A model generated the notes under the pieces. It had not been told where the DNA came from. It was given only the letters and a program-made list of their open reading frames with translations, and ran no database searches. Shown here piece after piece: positions 1 through 7,732 of a DNA stretch of 64,000 nt; within the stretch, counting starts at the first letter, position 1, and each line of letters starts with the position of its first letter. Location of the stretch: positions 1-64,000 of the forward strand of contig JAUNDT010000007.1 of assembly GCA_030525945.1 (NCBI GenBank), written 5' to 3'. A program made the translations under genes and the position numbers. Source of the stretch: Coriobacteriaceae bacterium. GTDB lineage: Bacteria > Actinomycetota > Coriobacteriia > Coriobacteriales > Coriobacteriaceae.

Positions 1-719
1 TCGAGCACGTAGTCCTCGATGCCCTTGGGGTAGCAGAAGTCCTCCTCGGCGAACTCGCCGTCGTCGCCCTCGATGCGCAGGCGGAAGGTCACGTTGGCGT
101 TGACCACGGCCTGGCGGCGCATGGTCTCGCGATACCACTCGTGGGGAATGCTAATCGAGGTGAAGACTTCGAGGTCAGGGCGCCACTTGATGGTGGTGCC
201 GGTGCGGTCCTCGCTGGCAGGCTCGATCTCGAGCGCCTTCTTTTTGGCGCCGACGACCTTGCCCTTCTTGAAGTGCAGGGAGTACTTGTTGCCATCGCGC
301 CAAACCGTGACGTCCATATACTCGGAGGCGTACTGGGTCGCGCACGAGCCCAGGCCGTTGGTGCCGAGCGAGAAGTCGTAGTCGCCGCCCTCGTTATTGT
401 TGTACTTGCCGCCGGCGTAAAGCTCACAGAAGACAAGTTCCCAGTTAAAGCGCTTCTCGGACGGGTTCCAATCGAGCGGGCAGCCGCGGCCGTTGTCCTC
501 GACCTGGATGGAGCCGTCGCGGAAGGCGGTGAGGGTAATGAGGCTGCCGTAGCCCTGGCGCGCCTCATCGACGGCGTTGGACAGGATCTCAAAGGCGGCG
601 TGCGCGCAGCCGTCGAGCCCGTCCGAGCCGAAGATGACGGCGGGGCGCAGGCGAACGCGCTCCTCGTCCTTGAGCTGACGGATGCTGTCATTGCCATAGT
701 TTGCGGTGTTTTTTGCCAT
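1..719 (-). CDS. Type IIA topoisomerase subunit B (GyrB/ParE-like), 5' part only
   Basis: ATPase subunit of a gyrase/topoisomerase IV-type enzyme, which with its A subunit changes DNA supercoiling or unlinks chromosomes. Only about 239 N-terminal residues are inside the window; the gene runs off the left edge. The start is the ATG at 719-717 (MAKNTANYGN). Seen: the GHKL ATPase box EILSNAVDEA (residues 44-53, with the metal-binding Asn), VEDNGRG (73-79), LYAGGKY (100-106) and NGLGSCATQY (120-129). The last motif replaces the usual GGLHGVG of classical GyrB. It resembles a divergent ParE-like group known from Firmicutes and Actinobacteria, so this may be an accessory enzyme and not the main gyrase. 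Family is clear; the subtype is inferred. Confidence 0.88.
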   Translation of the reverse strand, partial: MAKNTANYGNDSIRQLKDEERVRLRPAVIFGSDGLDGCAHAAFEILSNAVDEARQGYGSLITLTAFRDGSIQVEDNGRGCPLDWNPSEKRFNWELVFCELYAGGKYNNNEGGDYDFSLGTNGLGSCATQYASEYMDVTVWRDGNKYSLHFKKGKVVGAKKKALEIEPASEDRTGTTIKWRPDLEVFTSISIPHEWYRETMRRQAVVNANVTFRLRIEGDDGEFAEEDFCYPKGIEDYVL

Positions 720-1070
720 GCTCGCTCTCTCGGTGTGTCTCTGTTGCGTTTATGTAGCTATATAGATGAATACCGTAGCATAGCCCAGCCTGTGTGGGGT
801 ACCGCCCAACTCGAAACCCATCGAGCGGCGGTTCGAATGTTGCGTGCAGGGAGCTTGCGTTGAGGGGCCGGCCGCTGCGAGGGTTATTCAGGTGCCAGTA
901 GCGTCTTGGCGTCAAACAGCTAGGTTGCGCGTGCTGTGCCTCGGGCATACAGACGGCTTGGATAGTTATTCTTATTAAAATGTATAAAAGAACTAACAGA
1001 TTCGTAAATATGTAACTACAAAAACGGGAGGACGCATCTGCCTCTTTTGATCGCGTTCAATCTCGGAGAG

Positions 1071-1298
1071 ATGGTCAAAATACCCAGATATTGCGCTATA
1101 TGAGTTGTTCGGAGGGTGGCTTATCCGGAGGAAACGGCCTTCCAATCGCGGATTTGACGTTGAAAATGGGTTTGCAGCAGCTTCAAACGTCATATTTGAG
1201 ATAAATGCGCATAGGTTTGGCGCTTCAGCCCAAAATGCATAGCGATTTGCACGTGCTCACCAGTCCCCGACTGCGCAATATCGTACTAGTTTGACCAC
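1071..1298. repeat. Inverted pair of GGTCAAA repeats (copy 1)
   Basis: GGTCAAAATACCC followed by GATATTGCGC at 1073-1096 is mirrored by GCGCAATATCG and TTTGACC at 1273-1296, giving an element of about 228 bp with inverted ends. Similar inverted pairs occur at 5597-5842 and 38753-38963; the interiors differ. It looks like a MITE-type or structured intergenic element. No transposase is present. Confidence 0.6.
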
Positions 1299-1329
1299 GA
1301 GAGCAGAATTACATGTGAGTGAGCGCGTT

Positions 1330-1566
1330 TGCATGGAATCAAACCGAGCTTGGGGGCGGATTAAGCCTGGGGTCGGAGCGGTTCTGGTGCTGGATGGGGC
1401 TTGGGGCTGGAGTGTGCCTGGGCTGGGTCGGGCTTGGGGCGAACCGAGCTTGGGAGTCGGGCTGAGCTTAGGCACAAACCGAGCTCGGGGGCCGTACTGA
1501 GTTTGGGGTCCGAATTGAGCTTGAGAGCCAAACGAAACACGGGGTTCGAATCGAGCCGTTCGCAAG
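1330..1566. repeat. Degenerate 17-19 bp tandem array
   Basis: About 13 imperfect units, each resembling ACCGAGCTTGGGGGC, follow one another with a period of 17-19 bp. The array directly abuts the GGTCAAA inverted pair. Open frames across it are by-products of the 18-bp period. A similar array lies at 42003-42240. Confidence 0.6.
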
Positions 1567-1800
1567 TGCAGGGAAGCGCGGCGAAATCGGAAGCACTGGT
1601 TAAAACGGGAATTGCAATCGCGAGTACCATGTAAGCTGAGGTTTTGTGCGGCCAAAGTCGCTGAGCGGCCAAAGTCGCCACGCGAGCAAGGGTCCTGCGC
1701 GGCCATTAGCTGTTGTGCGGCCGAGGGCGCTGGGCTGCCAGAGCGGGCGTGCGACTTGGCTCATCACCCGGCCTGCGCCAGAGAAGTGAAGGGGAGCAAT

Positions 1801-2856
1801 ATGAAAGCCCTGGTACATGACGGAAACGGGCACATCACGCTTGAGGACCGCGCCGAGCCGAAGCTTTGTGCGCCGGGCGATGCCATCGTGCGTGTCACGC
1901 TATCGACCATCTGTACGAGCGACCTGCACATCATTCATGGCGCGGTGCCGCGCGCCACTCCCGATATCGTGCTCGGTCACGAATTCGTGGGCGTGGTTGA
2001 GCAGGCGGGCACGGGTGTGCAGGGCCTGAAACCCGGAGATCGCGTGGCCGTGAGCTGCGAGTCGTTTTGCGGTGAGTGCTTCTACTGCGAGCGCGGATGG
2101 GTGAACAATTGCGTCGAGGGCGGCTGGGAGCTCGGATGCTGCGAGGACGGCTGCCAGGCGGAGCTCGTGCGCGTTCCATTTGCCGACAAGACCTGCTGCA
2201 TTATCCCTGATAACGTGAGCGACGAAGACGCGCTCTTCCTAGGGGACATCGTGGCAACGGGCCACTGGGGCGCGCGGATCGCCGAGATTGGGCAGGGCTC
2301 TACGGTGGCGGTGATTGGCGCGGGGCCGGTTGGTTTGGCGACTATGATGTGCGCCCGCCTGTTCGAGCCCGTGAGCATTATTGCAATTGACATTGATTCC
2401 AAGCGCCTTGAGCTGGCAATGGAGCGCGGGCTTGCCGACCATGTGATCGACGCGGGCGGCATGAATCTCTCCGAGATTGAGGCGGCGGTGTGCGGCCTTT
2501 CGAACGGCCGTGGTGCCGACAGCGTTATCGAGGCGGCCGGGGGCGCCAATACATTCGAGATGGCGTGGCGTATCGCCCGCCCGCACGGCGTGGTGGTGCT
2601 TTCGGCCATGTACGAAGGGCCTCAAACGCTGCCGCTTCACGAGATGTACGGCAAGAACCTCGTGTTCAAAACCGGCGGTGTGGACGCGTGCAACTTGAGC
2701 GAGACCATGGACCTTGTGCGGCAGGGCCGCATCGACACGAGCTGCCTGATTTCAAAACGGTATGCTCTGAACGACATCGTTGAAGCGTATCGCGCGTTTG
2801 AGGCGCACGAGGACGGTTGCCTCAAGATCGTCGTTACGCCGTGGGAGCAGCGTTAA
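1801..2856 (+). CDS. Zinc-dependent alcohol dehydrogenase (MDR family)
   Basis: Medium-chain NAD(P)-dependent dehydrogenase of 351 residues that interconverts an alcohol and an aldehyde or ketone in the cytoplasm; the substrate cannot be told. Seen: catalytic-zinc Cys38 in ICTSD and His60-Glu61 in GHE; the structural-zinc lobe Cys90, Cys93, Cys96 and Cys104; and a Rossmann motif IGAGPVGL near residue 170. The ATG at 1801 follows AAGGGGAG at a good distance, so it was preferred over in-frame codons farther upstream that lie in non-conserved sequence. It stands alone, with a 328-bp gap to the next gene. Threonine dehydrogenase or another polyol dehydrogenase is possible within the family. Confidence 0.9.
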   Translation: MKALVHDGNGHITLEDRAEPKLCAPGDAIVRVTLSTICTSDLHIIHGAVPRATPDIVLGHEFVGVVEQAGTGVQGLKPGDRVAVSCESFCGECFYCERGWVNNCVEGGWELGCCEDGCQAELVRVPFADKTCCIIPDNVSDEDALFLGDIVATGHWGARIAEIGQGSTVAVIGAGPVGLATMMCARLFEPVSIIAIDIDSKRLELAMERGLADHVIDAGGMNLSEIEAAVCGLSNGRGADSVIEAAGGANTFEMAWRIARPHGVVVLSAMYEGPQTLPLHEMYGKNLVFKTGGVDACNLSETMDLVRQGRIDTSCLISKRYALNDIVEAYRAFEAHEDGCLKIVVTPWEQR

Positions 2857-3184
2857 GGCGGCTGCTGCGTCGAGCGGGATGTCTTTGAGATCGGACTGAA
2901 GTTGGGCCCGAGCGGGGTGTCGGGTATTGCCGCCCGTGGGGTTGCGCAGGGAGGCGGGCGTTATTGCAGCCTGGGAGCACCTCCGACTCCACGGGTATCA
3001 ACGACCTGATGACGGCAATCCCGAGCGGGTCGTTCGGCTCCGGTAGAGACTCGGGCTCCGCAGATGCGGGCGACTCCGACTACGATGTTGTAACGGAGCC
3101 GAGTGCACCGCGGGTCCCTCGGGGACGCGGCAACTCCGGCGCCGCACCGCCGCGGCCCGCACAAAGCACGAAAGGACCAGGTAG
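2857..3184. other. Gap without recognised gene
   Basis: GC-rich sequence between the dehydrogenase and dus. One open frame would encode a Gly/Ser/Pro-rich low-complexity stretch ending at the dus start. It has no good ribosome site and resembles no family, so it is not called. Confidence 0.4.
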
Positions 3185-4138
3185 ATGATCTACTCGCTCG
3201 CCCCCATGGAGGGCATAACGGGTCATTCGTTTCGTCGCGCGCACGCCGCATGCTTCGGCGCGCTCGACCGGTATTACACGCCGTTTTTGCCGCCTCCGCG
3301 CGTGGGAAACAAATTCGGCGGCAAGCATTTCAAGGAAATCGACCCAAAGAACAACCAGGGTCTCAACGTTGTTCCGCAGCTCCTCACTAAGAACGCGGAC
3401 GAGTTCGTGTGGGCGGCCCGGCTCCTGGCGGATATGGGCTACAGGGAGGTCAATCTGAACCTGGGCTGTCCTTCCGGGACGGTGGTTTCCAAGGGGAAGG
3501 GCTCGGGATTCCTGTGTAACCTGGATAAGCTCGAGGTGTTTTTGCGCGATGTGTGCGATCGCTCGCCGATCCCTGTTTCGGTCAAAACGCGCTTGGGACT
3601 CGAGAGCGACAGCGAGTACGAGCGAATTCTGGACTTGTATTGCCAGCTGCCTTTGGCAGAGCTCATTGTGCATCCGCGCGTGCAAAAGGACCGCTACGAG
3701 GGACATCCGCGCTGGGAGCCGTATGGGGAGACGCTCGCCCGCGCTCCGTTTGCGGTTGCCTACAACGGGGACATCTTTGCGCCCGAGAACCTGGAGGCGC
3801 TGGCGGCGGCGCATCCGGCCACGCGCCACGTGATGCTTGGGCGCGGTCTGCTTGCCAATCCGGCGCTCGCGCGCATGCTGCGCGGAGGCTCGGCTGCGAC
3901 GGCGCTTGATCTCAGGCAATTCCACGACCAGCTGTACGGCGCGTACCTGGACGAGATCGGCGGCAACGCGGTCTTTCGCATGAAGGAGTGGTGGTTCTAC
4001 GCCAAGTTTGCGTTTGCGAACCCGATGACGGTCCATCGCGCCGTGCGCAAGGTTCGAAAGACCGAGGACTACGAGGCAGCTGTTGAGCGCATTTTTGCCG
4101 CGGAGCCGCTTGCGCCCCGGGCAAGGTATCGCGGGTAG
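3185..4138 (+). CDS. dus: tRNA-dihydrouridine synthase
   Basis: FMN- and NADPH-dependent enzyme that reduces uridines in tRNA loops to dihydrouridine. It is 317 residues long, normal for the family. Seen: the N-terminal APMEG flavin-binding start (residues 6-10), NLNLGCPS with the catalytic Cys95, VKTRLG near 140, and the TIM-barrel end MLGRGLLANPAL. The ATG at 3185 follows AAAGGA. The next gene, trmO, starts 9 bp after the stop, so the two tRNA-modification genes probably form one operon. Which uridine position is modified cannot be read from sequence. Confidence 0.93.
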   Translation: MIYSLAPMEGITGHSFRRAHAACFGALDRYYTPFLPPPRVGNKFGGKHFKEIDPKNNQGLNVVPQLLTKNADEFVWAARLLADMGYREVNLNLGCPSGTVVSKGKGSGFLCNLDKLEVFLRDVCDRSPIPVSVKTRLGLESDSEYERILDLYCQLPLAELIVHPRVQKDRYEGHPRWEPYGETLARAPFAVAYNGDIFAPENLEALAAAHPATRHVMLGRGLLANPALARMLRGGSAATALDLRQFHDQLYGAYLDEIGGNAVFRMKEWWFYAKFAFANPMTVHRAVRKVRKTEDYEAAVERIFAAEPLAPRARYRG

Positions 4139-4147
4139 GGGGCGTTC

Positions 4148-5233
4148 ATGGAGTTGAGGCCAATCGCGCACATACGAACGGATTTGCCGCAGAAGTTCGG
4201 CATTCCGCGCAACAGCTTCTTGGCGCCGCATCTGCAGGGTCGGATTGTGTTTGAGCCCGAGTTTGCGCTACCGCAGGCGGTGGCGGGGCTCGAGGAGTTT
4301 AGTCACTTGTGGCTGCTGTGGGAGTTCGAGAACGGCGTGCCTGGAGGAACGGTTGCGGATGTCGCGGCGGATTCTGCGGGGAGCGGACGGGCTCGGCCGG
4401 GTGCCGATGCGAGCTCTGGTGTGGGCTCGAGTACCGCTGCGGGCGCTGGGGCGGGTGCGGAAGCCGCCGTGGGCGCTGCCGTGGACGTCAGCGTGGGCGA
4501 GCCCGCGCTGACGGACAAAGCGCTGCTTGCCAAGGGCGTCGTCGTGCCGGCTCTCGGCGCGGCAAACATCCTTGCTGCTGTCAGCACGCCTGATGCGGGC
4601 GTCGCACTGAACGCTGCCGGCACCTCCGAAGAGACTGCGACTGGTCGCGCAGCAACCTTGGTCGGCGAGGTGGTAACCGTTTCTAGTCCCGCTGGGGCCA
4701 CCGCGCCCGCCACCATCCCCGATGCCGCTGCCCTCGAGCTTTCGAACCGGTCTCAACCCAAGTGGTCTCCTACCGTGAGGCCTCCGCGCCTGGGCGGGTC
4801 CGAGCGCAAAGGCGTATTTGCCACGAGGAGCCCATTCAGGCCGAACCCCATTGGCCTTACCTGCGTCAAGCTCGATCGCGTGGAGCTGACGGCGGATGGC
4901 CCCGTCATTCACGTGCTAGCTGCGGACCTGCGCGACGGCACGCCCATCTACGACATCAAACCTTACATTCCGTTTGCCGACTGCCATCCCGAGGCGTCGG
5001 GCGGATGGATTGAGGCCGCACCCTGGCAGGAGCTCGAGGTTGAGATGGGGGATGACCTGCGTGCCCGTGTCCCTGCTGGCAAGTCGGATGGTCTCGTTGA
5101 AGTGCTGCGCCAAGACCCGCGCCGAGCGGGGAGCAAGCACGAGCCCGACCGGGTTTACCACCTTGCCTACGCGGGGCTGGATATCGCCTTCTCTGTGGAT
5201 GGCCTGATCCTTCGCGTGTTGGATGTTGCATAG
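4148..5233 (+). CDS. trmO: tRNA (N6-threonylcarbamoyladenosine37) methyltransferase TrmO with a long insert
   Basis: TrmO (TsaA/YaeB family) methylates t6A37 of tRNA using SAM. The N-terminal half (RPIAHIRTDLPQKFGIPRNS, then FSHLWLLWEF at residues 51-60) and C-terminal half (WSPTVRPPRLGG near 206, ATRSPFRPNPIG) match the family. Between them lie about 140 extra residues rich in Ala, Gly, Val and Ser, with no visible domain. That makes 361 residues, while the family usually has about 230. The insert falls between two parts of the conserved beta-barrel, so it is probably an exposed disordered loop. The ATG at 4148 follows AGGGGG and sits 9 bp after dus. Function is confident; the role of the insert is unknown. 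Confidence 0.88.
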   Translation: MELRPIAHIRTDLPQKFGIPRNSFLAPHLQGRIVFEPEFALPQAVAGLEEFSHLWLLWEFENGVPGGTVADVAADSAGSGRARPGADASSGVGSSTAAGAGAGAEAAVGAAVDVSVGEPALTDKALLAKGVVVPALGAANILAAVSTPDAGVALNAAGTSEETATGRAATLVGEVVTVSSPAGATAPATIPDAAALELSNRSQPKWSPTVRPPRLGGSERKGVFATRSPFRPNPIGLTCVKLDRVELTADGPVIHVLAADLRDGTPIYDIKPYIPFADCHPEASGGWIEAAPWQELEVEMGDDLRARVPAGKSDGLVEVLRQDPRRAGSKHEPDRVYHLAYAGLDIAFSVDGLILRVLDVA

Positions 5234-5239
5234 AGGCGC

Positions 5240-5400
5240 GAATCGAGCGGTTTTACGGAATCGCTGCGGCGTGGCGCGCGCCGCTGGGTCGGAATCGCGT
5301 GAGGTCGCGGAGTCGTTGCGGAGCAGCACGCGGCGCTGGGCTGGAGCAACATGAGGGGTCGTGAAGTTCCATGGTGCGGCTGCGGCGTAGCGCGCGGCAT
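5240..5400. repeat. Degenerate ~48-bp tandem repeats
   Basis: Three imperfect units built around TCGCTGCGGCGTGGCGCGC and ending near GTGAGG or ATGAGG follow trmO. They lie just before a very strong hairpin terminator and the GGTCAAA pair at 5597-5842. No gene is seen here. Confidence 0.45.
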
Positions 5401-5414
5401 GAGGCCGAAGCGCG

Positions 5415-5461
5415 AAGGCCCGGGGTCCCACGCGAGTTCGCGTGGGACCCCGGGCCTTTTT
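5415..5461 (+). terminator. Strong rho-independent terminator
   Basis: A perfect 20-bp stem (left arm 5415-5434, right arm 5439-5458, loop AGTT) ends in TTTTT at 5457-5461. It lies 180 bp after the trmO stop and probably ends the dus-trmO transcript. About 60 bp further, GGGACCCGGGACCTTT with ATCGATGC partly repeats its right arm, so this region was duplicated and has decayed. Confidence 0.8.
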
Positions 5462-5596
5462 CGAACAATCGATGCGCTCGGGATCGCGCACACGTCGTTG
5501 CCTGACATGGGACCCGGGACCTTTGCGAGAGATCGATGCAAAACATCGCGTTTGGCGACTCTTGCTGGACTGCACGACGTTCATTTTTCAAGTGCT

Positions 5597-5842
5597 GGTC
5601 AAAATACCCGAATATTGCGCAATTCGAGGGCCATGAACGCGGTGCATAATCACCGGCCGTGTGAGGACTTGGGTTTTTGGACTCAAAAAAGCGGTGAAAA
5701 GCTCGGGAAGGCATCACGAAACGAAGAATTGAACGCAAAGATTTCGTTTGGGCTGAGTATCGGCCATCTAACGAGCGGAAGAACTTCGTTTGGGTTGAGT
5801 ATTGGCCGTCTAACGAGCGCGACATTTGGGTATTTTGACCAC
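5597..5842. repeat. Inverted pair of GGTCAAA repeats (copy 2)
   Basis: GGTCAAAATACCC and AATATTGCGC at 5598-5621 face GCGCGACATTTGGG and TATTTTGACC at 5817-5840. Inside are two 37-bp direct repeats, 5741-5777 and 5783-5819, with four differences. The right end overlaps the TTG where the next reading frame opens, so that frame's start is doubtful. Confidence 0.6.
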
Positions 5843-6857
5843 ACGCTCAATTGCGAACCGAGGCTGGGAGGCGGTTTGTACGAGTTTATGCATTTGCGGG
5901 AGCTCTGCGCTTGAATTTATGCGTTCGAGCCAACGGCTTGCTCCAACATTTTTGGAGAAGCCCCGAACTCAGAAACTGGACGCCGTGGCGATACCGCCGC
6001 GCATCATGTTTGACGAGGAAATGGCCCGTTTGGGTATACGGGAGCGCCCCGTCCACATATTGGGGTGCAGTGATGCGGGAGGCCGCCGGCGCAAAGACGT
6101 GGTTTTTCACAGGTGTGGCATGCCACTTCCCGCCAGGTCGCTCATGTGCATCTCGAGCGATATCAGGGTAACCAGCCCCGCTTTAACATTCCTGCAGCTT
6201 GCGGCCATGGGTGACGAGCGCGGCTGCCAATATGACATCGAAGACCTGGCGCTCATTGGGCTCGAGCTATGCGGTACGTATTTGCTGGATACCTCCTGGG
6301 ACGGTTTAACAAATACGGGCGCCCCGCTCACATCCGCCGATAAGATCTCGCTCGTACTTGAGTCGATGCGTGGTGCTGCCGGCATTTCCCGAGCGCGCGA
6401 AGCGCTGCCGCTGGTGCACAACGGGTCGAACTCGCCGATGGAGTCGATTCTTTGCGCGCTGCTCACGTGGCCTCGTCGGCTGGGCGGCTTTGCCTTTGGC
6501 CCGGTTTCCCTGAACCACCACGTTATCACCGCGGCGGGAGATCGCTACGTGGACGTGGCATTTCCCGAGCAAAAGGTCGGCTTGGAATACAAGGGCAGGC
6601 AGTTCCACGCGCTCGAGCAGGTCGGTCGCGATGACCGCAGGCAAAACGAGCTGGTTGGCTCGGGGTGGACCATTATAAATGTGTGGTACGAGGACCTGGT
6701 CGAGAGTCATCTGTTCGATCGCCTTGTTGCCGACGTAGCGCGTGCCCTGGGCGTGAGGCTGCGCATCCGCAGCGACAAGTTCGAGGCGCGCAGCGCGCTG
6801 CTCAGGGCGAGGCTGCTTCCGGCGCTCAAGCGCTTTGGGGTGGAAACGTTTGTCTAG
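5826..6857 (+). CDS. DUF559/Vsr-like PD-(D/E)XK nuclease-domain protein
   Basis: Up to 343 residues. The C-terminal part has the pattern of small endonuclease-like domains: VDVAFPEQKVGLEYKG (Asp, then Glu-x-Lys), then DDRRQNELVGSGW and VWYEDL, as in DUF559 and Vsr proteins. The N-terminal part (ALEFMRSSQRL) resembles the opening of AbiEi-like or other DNA-binding fusion proteins, but this match is weak. The frame opens at a TTG inside a repeat end, and no good ribosome site is seen; ATG 5919 is an alternative start. The 5' end may have been altered by repeat insertion. The substrate and cellular role are unknown. Confidence 0.6.
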   Translation: MGILTTRSIANRGWEAVCTSLCICGSSALEFMRSSQRLAPTFLEKPRTQKLDAVAIPPRIMFDEEMARLGIRERPVHILGCSDAGGRRRKDVVFHRCGMPLPARSLMCISSDIRVTSPALTFLQLAAMGDERGCQYDIEDLALIGLELCGTYLLDTSWDGLTNTGAPLTSADKISLVLESMRGAAGISRAREALPLVHNGSNSPMESILCALLTWPRRLGGFAFGPVSLNHHVITAAGDRYVDVAFPEQKVGLEYKGRQFHALEQVGRDDRRQNELVGSGWTIINVWYEDLVESHLFDRLVADVARALGVRLRIRSDKFEARSALLRARLLPALKRFGVETFV

Positions 6858-7093
6858 CGCGTCTGCGTACCCTAGCAGGTCCTAAGACGCTGGCTTGGCG
6901 AATTCCCGTGGTGGCCGGCTCGCAAGCAAGGAGTTCGTCGAGCGCCAGAGAGGCTGGTCCAGTGCATTCTCGTGGTGACTCGGGCCCGCGGGATACCAGA
7001 AAAAAGTTTTGTCCGGACGGGGCCGTAAGGTAAGGCTGTAGGGAAAAGCCACCCGGACAGGCTGGGTGGCGCTTGCAGTCGAAAGGGGCTGTT

Positions 7094-7420
7094 ATGTACG
7101 AGCCGTCTCGCAATCTGTTCTCGTTTCACATCGCCGGGTTCCAGTTCTACGATGGCGCGCTGGTGCTCTCTGAGCTCAAGGCTGGCGACGCGCTGGATCT
7201 GGTGCCCGAGCCGGACAACCCGCACGACTCGGAGGCCATCGCCATCAAGTGCAAGGGCGTCAAGCTCGGGTACGTGCCGAGCGACATGAACGCGCCGCTT
7301 GCGGTCATGATGCACTACGGCCACGCCTCCGTGTTCGAGTGCCGCGTGCTGCAGGTTGCACCCGAGCGGAGCCCGTGGCATCAGGTGCGCGCCGCCGTCT
7401 TTGTGAAGGATGCACGCTAG
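7094..7420 (+). CDS. HIRAN-domain protein
   Basis: Small protein of 108 residues that is essentially one HIRAN domain, a fold that binds DNA ends or damaged DNA and is often attached to helicases and nucleases. Seen: FHIAGFQFYDG, then LVPEPDNPHDSEAIAI and KLGYVPSDMNAPLA, the typical conserved block. The ATG at 7094 follows AAAGGGG. Just upstream are a hairpin (GCCACCC/GGGTGGC) and the motif GTCCGGACGGG, which also precedes two other genes here. It stands alone, so the partner enzyme is unknown. Confidence 0.8.
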   Translation: MYEPSRNLFSFHIAGFQFYDGALVLSELKAGDALDLVPEPDNPHDSEAIAIKCKGVKLGYVPSDMNAPLAVMMHYGHASVFECRVLQVAPERSPWHQVRAAVFVKDAR

Positions 7421-7732
7421 TAACAGGCGCTCGTTTGACAGGGGTTTTGCCGGCAGGCGGTGCAAACGCATGAACGAACTGTTCGCGCCGCCGCCCATGT
7501 TACGCCTCGGTTACCGGAGCGTTAATGCCGCCGCCCGGCGCGCGCGGCCCCGCCCATTTCCGTTAATCTGCCATGAACTCAGCCGTTTATCGATGTTTTC
7601 GCCCGCTTGCCAGGTGGTATTCACTTTCTGGCAAATTTTATGCAAGGACTGGCTACCATGGCGGTGTGGCTGTCCGCTAGGTATATCCGTGGCGTTCTGC
7701 TGCGGAACGGTCGGCCGTGAAAGGAGAGCGTT
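7421..7732. other. Upstream region of the dipeptidase gene
   Basis: About 310 bp without a recognised gene. It should carry the promoter of the secreted dipeptidase gene. No clear -35/-10 pair or operator was identified by eye. Confidence 0.35.

Larger units (their letters stand above)
720..1800. other. Repeat-bearing intergenic region
   Basis: No convincing gene lies here. The gap lies between the topoisomerase start (minus strand) and the alcohol dehydrogenase (plus strand), so it should hold promoters for both. Its right half is occupied by an inverted pair of GGTCAAA repeats and a degenerate 18-bp tandem array, listed separately. Reading frames through the array look like six-residue repeats only because the DNA period is 18. 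Confidence 0.6.

Noticed and set aside
1540..1570. GGGTTCGAATC, reminiscent of a tRNA T-loop
   Set aside because: No acceptor, D or anticodon stem could be drawn around it; it is part of the tandem array.
1257..1706. Apparent repeat protein with six-residue periodicity on the minus strand
   Set aside because: The period follows directly from the 18-bp DNA array, which stays open in several frames on both strands; no ribosome site and no conserved motif.
2964..3188. Short Gly/Ser/Pro-rich frame ahead of dus
   Set aside because: No ribosome site, low-complexity only, and it overlaps the dus start; kept as a gap.
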